From NCBI GenBank assembly GCA_027886175.1, contig JAJNNQ010000019.1, forward strand, positions 15,300,501 through 15,364,500: a stretch of DNA of 64,000 nt. The letters are read 5' to 3'. The position numbers and the translations under genes were made by a program. The notes below the pieces were generated by a model. The model made no database searches and had not been told where the DNA came from. It worked only from the letters and a program-made list of their open reading frames with translations. Position 1 is the stretch's first letter; the number at the start of each line of letters is the position of its first letter. Source of the stretch: Phylloscopus collybita (taxonomy: Eukaryota; Chordata; Aves; Passeriformes; Phylloscopidae). Positions 13,574 to 23,900 of the stretch are shown in pieces.

Positions 13574-13939
13574 GGAGAAATCAGAATTCGTTTTATGCTG
13601 ATATCCCAAAGAGTGAAACCATACCAGGTATTCTGTCCTATGGAAGAACTCCAGAGCAGGAGCACAGGAGAGTGGAGTTTTGAGGTTTTTTCCTCCAAAT
13701 TCAAGTTGCAGGTCAGGTCTTAGGGACACAGGGGTGAATCTCTAGACCTCTCACCCTTTCCTTTACAAAATCCAGCAGCAGTTTTTGAATCACCAGCTTC
13801 CAGAGTGCACCAGCTAAAGGCTGAAGCTGCAAACAGGGGCCAGCCAAATGCTGCCTTTTAGATAAAAATATCCTTTTCTCTCCAGCAAATTTTCCTTGCA
13901 AAGTGATGTCGAACATCTACACCCTGAATTGCTCCTGGT
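13574..13939 (+). repeat. 370-bp direct repeat, copy 2
   Basis: Second copy of 8589-8959, same orientation, 5 kb downstream. Relative to copy 1 it has an extra AGCACAGG-like insert near 13660 and lacks about 14 bp near 13808. Flanks of the two copies differ. Confidence 0.85.
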
Positions 13940-14839
13940 GGCAGACACCGAGCCAGGTCTGGAGGGTGGGGGGCTCATTTGCATTGCAAACCTGGCATCA
14001 GTGTCTGGGAAGGCTGAGGCAGTTTTATCCCAGCTTCCCTTTGAAGCCAAGTAACCACAATGGCATTATTTGCATCTGGGTTGGCATTAACAGCTCCGTG
14101 GTGGTGGATTTATCCCTGCCTCCCTAGAGACAACACAAGGGGTAATCAACAGCCTCAAGTGCTCCGAAACTGAGCCTATTTTTTCCACTGGATTAGCAGC
14201 AGCAAATGCACAAGCACGTTATTAAGATGGTGCATTCATTTCTTTGGAGTCAGGATGGAATTTTGATAGAGTTAAAAACCCCATTAATATTTACATCACT
14301 TTAGTGGTGCTGGAAGTAAGTACATTTATTTTAACTCAAGCTGCAAAGCATTGAGTTCTTTGTAATTACAGCACTGCTATTAAGTATTCATAAGGCTGCA
14401 CAATAGAGTGTCACAGGAAACCTGGTTTAATTTAGTGGTAACTCAATGTTTTAGTTTTTGTGTAAAAACAGAAACTAATTTACCAAGACTTCTTGCTTGT
14501 GTTTTCCCACCTGGGCTTTGCAAACTTTCTTCAGCTTGGCTCTATTCAAACTACTTTTTGTAGCTTTGAAAGTTGGGAAGTTCCTGGGCAAGCCTTGCAG
14601 GTGTGCAGGGGATTTGGAGTGGGCACAGCCAGGCTGGGGGAAGAGCTGGAAAGCTGCCTGGTGGAAAAAGGCCTGGAAGTGCTGGTCTAAAGCAGCTGAA
14701 CATCAGCTGGTGGGTGCCCAGGTGGCCAAAAAAGCCAAGGGCACCTGGCTTGGATCCTCCAGTGGGTGTCTGCACCGGGGTAAATTTGCATTTATGGGAG
14801 ATCCTGGAACTAATCCATGTATTTCTCTCTCCACTGCAG

Positions 14840-14921
14840 GATGAGGTCTCTCCTATGGACATTGAACTCCCAGCTCCCTGTGCCTGTTGCCTGTGATGGA
14901 AGAACTTGACGTGAATGTGAG
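14840..14921 (+). CDS. HTR4: HTR4 first coding exon: 5' UTR plus codons 1-8 and two bases of codon 9
   Basis: Coding part is 14896-14921: MEELDVNV followed by AG, the first two bases of Ser9. It resembles the human N-terminus MDKLDANVS, which is how this 26-nt segment was found. Donor AG|GTAGGA at 14922 has the phase needed by the T that opens the 27025 exon, which rebuilds the N-V-S glycosylation sequon across the junction. The start has G at -3 and G at +4, a good Kozak context. A plausible acceptor (pyrimidine run then CAG) ends at 14839, so the exon probably starts at 14840 and a non-coding leader exon lies further upstream; that exon was not identified. The 5' border is the least certain part. 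Confidence 0.82.
14855..14896 (+). CDS. Upstream ORF overlapping the HTR4 start codon
   Basis: ATG at 14855, 13 codons, then TGA at 14894-14896. The final A of the stop is the A of the HTR4 ATG (TGATG), the arrangement used in termination-reinitiation. Start context is weak (C at -3, G at +4). A second uORF opens at 14841 and runs 22 codons to TGA at 14909, also overlapping the HTR4 start in another frame. Whether either is translated depends on the true transcript 5' end, which the sequence does not show. Confidence 0.4.
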   Translation: MDIELPAPCACCL

Positions 14922-17900
14922 GTAGGAGGAAGGGCTGGGCTCCTGCAGCCCCTGAGCTGTGGCAGGGTCATTGCAGTGACCCTACAATGCATCTGCAGGG
15001 TGGCATTTTCTCTTTGCCTGCAGCTCAAAGTCTCTGCTCATGCGGTTTGGGGGCTCCTGGAGCTTCTCTGAGGACGTGGCATCACCCTGGCTTTTGGATA
15101 AGTTTCAAGCGTGGCCTAGACAAGTCAAGGATTTCTTTTCAGTAGAAAATGTTACGAATTTTGAAAAGGTTGCAACGTGATGTTGGAGAGACATTCCTGG
15201 AAATTTTTGACAGTTCAGCTTGGAACTGGCATTCATCACAGCTCGAGGGAGGTGGCAGACCTCATTTTCTCTAATTCCAGAGTAGAAAACTAAATGACCC
15301 GCGAGCATTTCCTATTTATATTTTATTGGATTTTTTTTAATTTCATGTGCCTCGCCGATTGTTATTGGGTACATTTATTATAGGCAGTAGGTTAATGAGA
15401 CCCTGCCAAGTGGTTTGAAATGAAAACCTCAGATTGGTTACAGCAATCCAGAGAGGCCAAACTCTGCCTCTCTTGGGCCCTTACCAGCAGAAGTCACAGC
15501 TGTGCCACGCCTTTGAAAGACTCTGTAAACCCTCCTAGACTTTGGGTAGGACTCCCATCATCCCTGCAGAGCATTCCCAGTTTCCAGGAATGAAGTAGAG
15601 CTCCTGTTGGTCTGACAGCCCCTCCTTATGTCCCGGTAGCTAAATCTCACTCATATTTTTGGAGCACAGGTGACTTTTATCTCTACCAGCTCTGCATGGC
15701 ATTTTTGCCCTGCCTTCTTCTGCCTGCCTTTTTTTCCTGCCCTTTTCCCTCTGCCCCTTCACCTCCCTTGCCCCCTTGCCTTTTTTCCAGCCATTTCCCT
15801 GCTCCCTCTTTTTTCCTGCCCTCTTTTTTCTGTCCCCTTTTTTTTTTTTTTTCCTGCCGTTTTCCCCACCTGGTTTTTCCCACCTGGTTTTTCCTGCCAT
15901 TTTCCCCCCACCTCTTTTCACTTTCTCCCCGTCCATTTTCCCCACCTCTTTCCCACCCCTTTTTCCCCACTCCCCCTTTTCCCCCCCGCTTTTTTCCTGC
16001 CTTTTCCCCTACCTTGTTCCTGTCTGACTTTCCCCACCTTTTTTTCCCCACCCTTTTCCTCCCCTTTTTCCTGCCTGATTTTTCCTGACTGCTTTTCCTG
16101 CCTCTTTCCCCACCCTTTTTTCCCCACCTGTTTTCCCTCCAGCCCCTTTTTTCTGCCTTTTTCCCCCTTTTTTTTTTTTTTTTCTCACTTTCCCCCTGTT
16201 TTTTCCTGCCTTTTTTCCCCCCAACCTTTTCCCTGGCTTTTTCTCTACCTTTTTCCCTTTAGCCTCCTTTTTTTCCTGCCTTTTCCCCCTGCCTTTTCCC
16301 CATCCTTTTTTTTCCCATCCTTTTTCCCCTCTGCCTTTCCCCCACACACACCTTCCTTTCCTTTTCTTTCCTGATTACCCATTGCACCAAGTTGGGAAAT
16401 GGCACTTAACTGAGAAATCCCAGCTTTGCTCCAAGCTGGCAGCTGGTTTTCCTGGGCTGGCTGATGTTTCCCTTGGGAAAACCTCCTTAATGCTCGATAG
16501 GGGAAGATGTGTGCTGATGTCTTTGCAAGTAATTCCATGGGTGAGGGCAAGGGTGTTAATCAATGTTAATTGAAACATCTCTTAATGTCTCCACCAACCT
16601 CAAGGGGCAAGGTTGTTAGAGAACCCAGACAAGTTTGACTCCTGAACTTTAGGGGAACAGATTGAAGGGTCAGCACAAAGTCTGCTGCAGAACCAATGGG
16701 GAAAGGAAGAGGGTTACATGCAGCAGGGAGTTAAAAGGAATTTTGAGAAACCCCTCAGGGTATTGGACTCTCTCCTTTCATTTGAAGGAATTTGCAGGAC
16801 TCCTTCTGTCTCCTTTATGGACGCTGACTTTTCAGAGTGGGGTTTCCTGCACGTGCTGAATATTGATCCCACAGCTGTGCTCCAGGCAGATTTTGGGATA
16901 TTGTCCTGAGTACTTCACACTTGATAAAGGGTTCTTGCTTCCTCAGCTGTGGGGGACAGGTTGTTACAGTCTGGATAAACAGGTGAAAAAAAAAAAAATC
17001 ACCAGCACCTTTAGCGCAGGTAAACAGCTTTTACAAAACCCTTTTAACTGTAGCTGCTGGTGAAGGCAGACTCCTTTTACTAAATCAACTGTGGAAAAAC
17101 AATGTATTATTTCAGTTTGCCACAGCAGTAACTGCTTTTTATTTTTAAGCCGAGCCCCTAAACCAGCTAAAATTTTAGATTGATGTTAATTGCCTCCAAA
17201 CTTGGCTTTATCAGCTTTAGTTTTCTCTCTTTGTTGCTGAAGGTGTTTTTTTTTGTGGCTTGAAAAGTGCAGAGCCCTCCAGCAGCTCCGTGTGCGGCTC
17301 ATTAATCTTATCTTGACTTTGAGGAATGAGCAGCAAGGTGGGGGAACAAGGAATCAGAGGGGTTGGACTGGTTGTGTTTGCTTGGAAGCAAAGGAAAGAT
17401 CCCATTTTTTAACCCAAAGCCCTGGTGGAGAGGCACGGGGAGCACCGGTCCTGGCAGCCAAACTCCCTCCGTGCCCTTGGGAGGGGATTGTGTGTGTGAT
17501 GAGTCCCAGACCCTGGAGTTTGCTCTGCTTTTCCCTGCAGATCACGAGGAGTGGAGCTGTTGGGGGTTGGCTCTGGGATGGGTTTGGCTCCTGGTGCTGT
17601 GCACGGGCAGAAGGAGGCAGGGAAGGTCCTCAATCTCCCCTCCCCATCCAAACCTGGGAGAAACAGGAGAAAAAGTCACAGAGGGAGAGAGAGGGATCCA
17701 AAACTCCATCCCTGGAGCTCCAGGGATGTCCTAGGAGAGGAGTTGGGTTGTGCCCTCATCCCCCTCCTTGCTCAGGACACTGCCAGCCACTCTTGAGGGG
17801 GATAAGTGCTGCGCTGAGTGGTTGCAACCAAACAGGCACCAAAATGACCCAAAGGGTCGGAAATGGAAGGGGTTTAGGGAAGAGTTTGTGTGCTCTGAGT

Positions 17901-20900
17901 GCCCTGGCACTGGGGATTCACAGAAAGCAAACAGCTCAGGATGCCTCCAGCAGGTTGCAATTGAAGAGTTTATTCTTGTGTACACAAGCTCTTTTCAAAA
18001 CCTCTCCAGCTTCTACACTTGGAGTCATTAAATCATTGTTTATCTCAAGTCCTTTGATCACACTGCTGTTTAGGTGAGAAATAACAGGCTATAAAATGCC
18101 ATTTAACAGGCCACAATCAGCCTGGAGCTCTCTTCCTTGTTCCCTTTCCAAGGGAAGATCAACTCTAATCCTTCTGCAATATCAGCAGCATCCATCCAGA
18201 AAGGGATTTGCTCCTGCATTTCTGCAGAGATAAATGAACTGATTGAGAAGATTTTCTGCCAAGCCCTGTCTTCTTCACCTGATCCCCCAGCCTGGGGAAG
18301 GGTCTGGAGCCCCAGGAGTGGCTGAGGGATCTGGGAAAGGGGCTCAGCCTGGAGAAAAGGAGGCTCAGGGGGGACCTTGTGGCTCTGCACAGCTCCCTGC
18401 CAGGAGGGGACAGCCGGGGGGGTCGGGCTCTGCTCCCAGGGAACAGGGACAGGAGCAGAGGGAACGGCCTCAGGCTGGGCCAGGGGAGGCTCAGCTTGGA
18501 CAGCAGCAGGAATTTCCCCATGGAAAGGCTGCTCAGGCCTTGGAAGTGCCCAGGGAGGTTTGGAGTGCCCATCCCTGGAGGTGTCCCAGGAAGGGCTGGA
18601 GGTGGCACTCAGAGCTCTGGGCTGGGGACAAGGTGGGCATCAGGCACAGGATGGGATTTCCAACCTCAGTGATTCCATGAAATGTTGTAAGGAGCCAGTT
18701 GAAAGAGGCTGTGGGGTTTTTTGCCAGGTTTATCCTCTCCATGCCTGGAGGTGCTGAGGTGTTTGGGCACAGCAGGGACACTCTGGGAGGAATCCACACA
18801 CTGGGAGCACTCCAACACCCCCAGGGCATTTCTGAACCTGCAGCCGCAGAGTTCACAGAGCCTTCCCCACCTGCCAACACCAGGAGGGCGCAGGGAGGCC
18901 AGGAATGATAAAGAGGCTCAATTTTACATTTTGTGCTACCAGCCGAAAATTTCCAGTAGCCAAAAAAACCTTGGGGGAAAAAAAGTTCTCTTTCCTAAAT
19001 TCTCCCTCCAGCCCAGGCACTGCTCCATCCATGGGGGAGTCATCAGCCTGGGTATTTTTCATATTGTTCAACTCTTTTCTCAGTTTCTAGGGAAACACTT
19101 TAAAGCACTGTATTTATGGGAACATCTTTCCAAACACCTCCGCCAACACTTAATTAATGGAGTTTTTAAGCCTGGCTCCAGCTTCTGCAAATTAATAGTG
19201 TGCTCTCTGATGGCAGCTGTGGGGCAAGGGAGACACACAGGCTCTGTAAATAAAGTTGGAGAGTGCAGAGGGGCAGCTCCTGTTTGTGTTTGTGCTCAGC
19301 CCCATGGGGAGGTCAGGCCTCTGGGAGGTTTCATCTGCTTTTGTTAGAGCAATCTGTGCACATGAAAATTCCCTGGACTAAAAGCTGGGTCGCAAAAATG
19401 AACTTTTTGTTGTCTTGCATCACATTTTTAGCATCAGTGTCTCTGCACAGAGAGGCAGCGAGTGGAGATCTGGAAAAGGCTGTGGAAGGATGTGAAAACC
19501 ATCCTGAAAACTAGGATATCCCTGGCTCCAGGGCTTGGCAAAAATGGGCTGGACTTTATTGCCACCTTTTGCCCAGGGCAGCTGCAGTGCCAGGGGATTT
19601 CTACACTTTCCTTGTCTTCCCAGGGCTGACCCTCAGCATCAGGCTACCAAAATTCCTTTTGTCCCCATATTTGCATTGCCCTCTTCCCTGGGGTGGCTGT
19701 TTCCAGGAATCAGGGACCTCTGCAGAGGAGCACGTTCCTGCTGGAAGCTCCTGCCCTTCTCAGCCACAATTAAACACAATTAACAAACACTCCCAGAGCT
19801 TGCCAGGCTGGAGAAATGTGCTGGTGCCGACTCCTGGGTGGCATCTGGGTTCCATCCGAGCTGAGAGGCTGCACTTCCCATCCTCAAAACACCTTGACCT
19901 CCTCTCTTGTTTATTTGAAGTGAGAAATGTGATGAGGGCTTTGTGGAGAGTATTCAGAACATGCACTTAGCTGGGGATGTAGAAGGAGGTTTAAATAAAA
20001 GGAGGAATTTAAGTGCTCTGCTCTTGAATCAAGGGCGTTCCATGTCCTTGCTCGGGGAGGACACCTGTCTGGAGCCTCCACACGAGTGAGGGCCATAAAA
20101 ATGAGCTGGTGAACATCAGGGCCTGGAAGATTTCTGGCTGCCACCACTGGAATGATATTTACCAAACTCTGGTTTTTATAGTAAAGCTCAGAATGAGCTG
20201 GGAGCTGTCTTTGTGTGGCTCGGAGTCACACGGGGAGTCTGGGGAGGGGTGGGGTGTGGGTCTCAAATAAAATGTATTCTAGAAATCAATGTTTTATCCT
20301 GCCCCTGCCAAGTCTTCCATTAGCAGAGGTAACTGCAAGGAACTTTTTCGTTCCTCTGGAGGCTTGAAGCTGGGAAACTCTCCAGGAAATATTAGAAGTT
20401 AGGCAGCCAATAGCTGTATTTGTCTTTTGCTGTCCAAGGTGTAAACAGGCAGTGGGAAAAGGGCACAGCCTGAGTATTTTAATACCAAGGGTCTTGACTA
20501 AATGCCTCTCATTTAACAATATTTTCCTGACTGCAGATATTGTTTGAAAAAGCAGAGCAGGACCTTCGTGGTTTCTGATCTGAATATCTTGCAAGTCCCA
20601 GGTTTTGGGCAAAGATGGGAACAAAGGCTTGAGAAAGAGAAGTCAGAGTGCTGAGAATGACTGAGAACTGCCTAAGGGGGTGGGGGTTGATCAAGAGGTA
20701 ACAAACCTCTGGGCACAGGGCAGGGCTTATTTTGGGGGAATTTTTCCAGGAAAAAGTATAATAAGGCAGGACATTGAATGCTTTGAGCCCAGGAGCAGCA
20801 GCACAACTCCTGAAGAGTTGTGGGCTCTGTGCACCCCAGTTCTGCACCTGGTTATTGCAGGAGGCAATAATTCTCAGATTCCCAATTCTGTGAGAAATCT

Positions 20901-23900
20901 GGGCACTCAGGGTATGTTTGGTATGAGTCTAAACCTTCATTTTCCCACTCTGTGTCATGGATCAGCCTCCAGTCCTTCTCTGCTCCTAAACCCCTGAGAT
21001 AAAGCTTGAGTTGTACATGTTGGAGTGGTGATGTCTCTGTGAGGTAGAATTCTCCTACACAGTAGCCAAATTACAAACATTCTTGTGCAGAAGTTCAGCC
21101 TGGACTCTGCCTTCAGCACTTGGAGCATATGGAAGGGAAATGAATGACAATTATTGAGAATATTGGGAACGAGGTGCTTCCTTCCATCAGCTCTCCTGAG
21201 CAGGGCTCTGTGGTGTTTGTGTTGAACATTCAGCCTGGTGTGTGACAGGAGACAGGCAAGAGCTGCCTGGAAAACAGGGGAGAATAATCACGTTGTGATT
21301 ATGGAATAGGCACCAAAAGTCAGGATTGCTGTTCCGCTTCTTTCATCACCCTCTGTTCATCATTAAACTGCTGTGTGGTTTGGTAGAGGCCATGGACGCA
21401 CTTTGGAGGAGCAATTCTAATGAGGAACAGATCAAGACATTTCTGATTAAACACGTGTTTGATCTTTGGTTTTGTTCAGCATTTGCAAAGGAGAAAAGAT
21501 TGTTACAACAGCTCTGCTCTGCTGTGTAGTGTTGTCTAAATCCCTGCCTAAGTCAGAGATTTGGGTTTTTCCATTGTTGTGGAGTGTTTTGGTAACTCCA
21601 TTAAAATACTGTGACACTGCAGAGAATCCCAGCTCTGCCAGCCTTTCCTCCCAGCAGAGCTGCTCCATCCCTCTGCTCGTCCTGGTGCCTCCTCTGGACT
21701 CTCTCCAGCAGCTCCACATCCTCCCTGTGCTGCATGTCCCAAGGTGTTGTGTTGGTGTGGAGACAAAAGGGGAGGGTTCAGCAGGTGAAGGGGACAGCTG
21801 GATTAAGGTCTGAAGACTTGCAAATACGTTATAAGGAGAAAAGACTAATCCAAGGTGCTGCAGAGCCCAGGTGGATGTGGCAGGGTGGGATCTGGGTGGC
21901 CCCAGGGGCTCTCCTGTGGAAGTTGTTAGAGGATGCAAAACAAAGTATTTGCAGCAGCTGCCTTTGCTCCGTGTAAATACTGTGATCTTAATCTCATGCT
22001 GATTTCATAAGTTAATTTTAGCTTATATTTTAGGTGACAGTCTAATGGGTTTTGAGGGTTGTACTCACATACATCAGCCCTGCAGCGATATCTGCTCGTA
22101 CGTGGGTGTAAATTATGTAACTCCTGATCTGCTGCCTGGGACAGAGCAGAGCTCTGCCCTGCCCTGCAGGAGGAGCAGACAGAGGTGTCTGGGTTACTTC
22201 ATTCCCTGCAAGGAGAGCCCCAGGGTAAGGCAGAGCCCAGAGCTCCCCAGGGCCGGCCTCATTTCCTCCCTCACTCCCCAAACTCCTGCCTCCCTCTCTG
22301 TCTCCATCATAACACATCTCATTGTCCTGGGTGAGTTTTCAGCCCCAGGTCTCATTTGCAAGGAGCAGAGGGCAGAAGTTCTGCTGCTGCCAGCTGAGGG
22401 GAGGGCAGGGGGCAGCAGGGACCTCAGAGACCCCTGGGTCTGGCACCTGGAACCCCTCGATTCCCGTGTGAGAGCCTGGCTCTGAGCCTCACCTCCAGCC
22501 CTGGGCACAGTTTGGGCACCACAATGGAAAAAAATCTCTCTAAAGCTTGGGAGAGCCTCCCAAGAGGGACACAGGGATGGGGAAGGGTCTGGAGGGGCCA
22601 TGGAGGAGCAGCTGAGGGCACTGGGATTGTGCAGCTGGAGGAGAATGAGGGGAGACTCCTTGGGGTCTGCAGCTCCTCAGGAGGGGCAGCTCCAACCTCT
22701 GCTCCCTGTGACAGGGACAGGAGCCAGGGCAGGGCTGGAGCTGTGCTAGGGCAGGCTCAGGTTGGATTTTGGGAAAGGTTCTTCCCCCAGAGGGTGCTGG
22801 CACTGCCCAGGCTCCCCAGGGAATGGGCACGGCCCCGAGGCTGCCAGAGCTCCAGGAGAGCTTGGACAGCGCTCCAGGGATGCCCAGGGTGGCATTTTAA
22901 GGCTTTGCAGGGACAGGAGCTGCCGTGGATGATCCTGTGGGTCCCTTCCAGCTCGGGATATTCCAGGATTCAGTCCCAGAGCCTGGGGTGGGAGCAGGGC
23001 TGGAGCCCCCGGTGCTGTCCCGGTGTCTCCCGAGGTCCCCCCGTGTCTGGCAGGTCCCTGTTCCCAACCCGGGGAGCGCTCCCAGCACGGATTGACTGCG
23101 CCAGCCCACACGCGGCAATTTCTGAAACATCCAAATAGCCTGTCTTCTTCGCTTCATCTTGACACAATTGGTTTTAATCAGTGTTATCAGCTGCTTAAAG
23201 CACTTCATTCTCCGGAGCGCTGCCGCTTTCAGCCTCCGGGAGGATCACGGAGCGGAGGTGCAGGGTTGGGGATGTTATCAGGAGTTTTTGTTTCAAACCA
23301 GCACAAAAGGAGAAAACCTCATCCCTTCCCTCCTACCTCACCACCACATTTTTTTTTTAATTTCTCCCCCCCTCCCCCCCCAAAAACCCACTCAAATTAA
23401 CGAATCATATAACCGAGATATTTTGATACGTGGAATGCTGTTTATCCCTGGCTTGTCAATACTTTAATTAATTTCAATCTGTTTCTAAAACAGAAGTGAA
23501 GGACATAATTGACTGGAATCTGTTAGGAGTTTGTCCTGCCATCTGCACGGGCTGAAGTTAAGCAGTGTAGCATTTAAAGGCATTAAAGGAAATTAAACGC
23601 TCCTGGATTAATGCTGACTTCTGATTAATATTTTAGAAGAGGATGTGGCAACAGCTGGAAAGGCAGAGATCAAATCATCCCATTGTCAAGTTCCTGTACT
23701 GAAACACATTAGCAGGTTTACTCGCAAAACAGCTTAACTTGATTTTTAGATGCTTAAAACCTGATTTATTCATTTTGGGGTCTTTTTCATGCTTAGGAAT
23801 AATCAGAGAAGCAGCAAAGAGGAGAGGCCAATGACAGCTTATTTGTGGTTATGAAATATGGAGTGACAGAAGGAAAAAACCCTGGCTGGAAACAAACCCA

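Larger units (their letters stand above)
1..14839. other. Non-coding region upstream of the first coding exon
   Basis: No conserved protein-coding exon was recognised here on either strand. It holds LTR-like elements, small CR1 fragments, the GGA purine tract, poly(A)/(T) runs (about 2161-2220, 3036-3057, 3214-3232, 5014-5025) and two copies of a 370-bp sequence. It is either the 5' flank of HTR4 or includes a leader exon and part of a 5' intron. Stretches 1605-4550, 5816-7150, 9745-13570 and 13940-14839 show nothing beyond scattered AT-rich or moderately GC-rich single-copy sequence. Confidence 0.6.

Noticed and set aside
8589..13939. Treating the 8.6 and 13.6 kb repeats as the two LTRs of one provirus
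   Set aside because: No TG...CA termini, no target-site duplication, and no gag or pol sequence between them.
15670..16374. 234-codon + strand ORF and long minus-strand ORFs
   Set aside because: Entirely the pyrimidine tract; composition is Phe/Pro/Leu or Lys/Gly only.
17253..18077. 274-codon + strand ORF
   Set aside because: No recognisable domain or splice logic, ordinary intron sequence with a chance open frame.
22512..23138. 208-codon + strand ORF
   Set aside because: Overlaps a CR1 3' fragment and does not preserve reverse transcriptase motifs.
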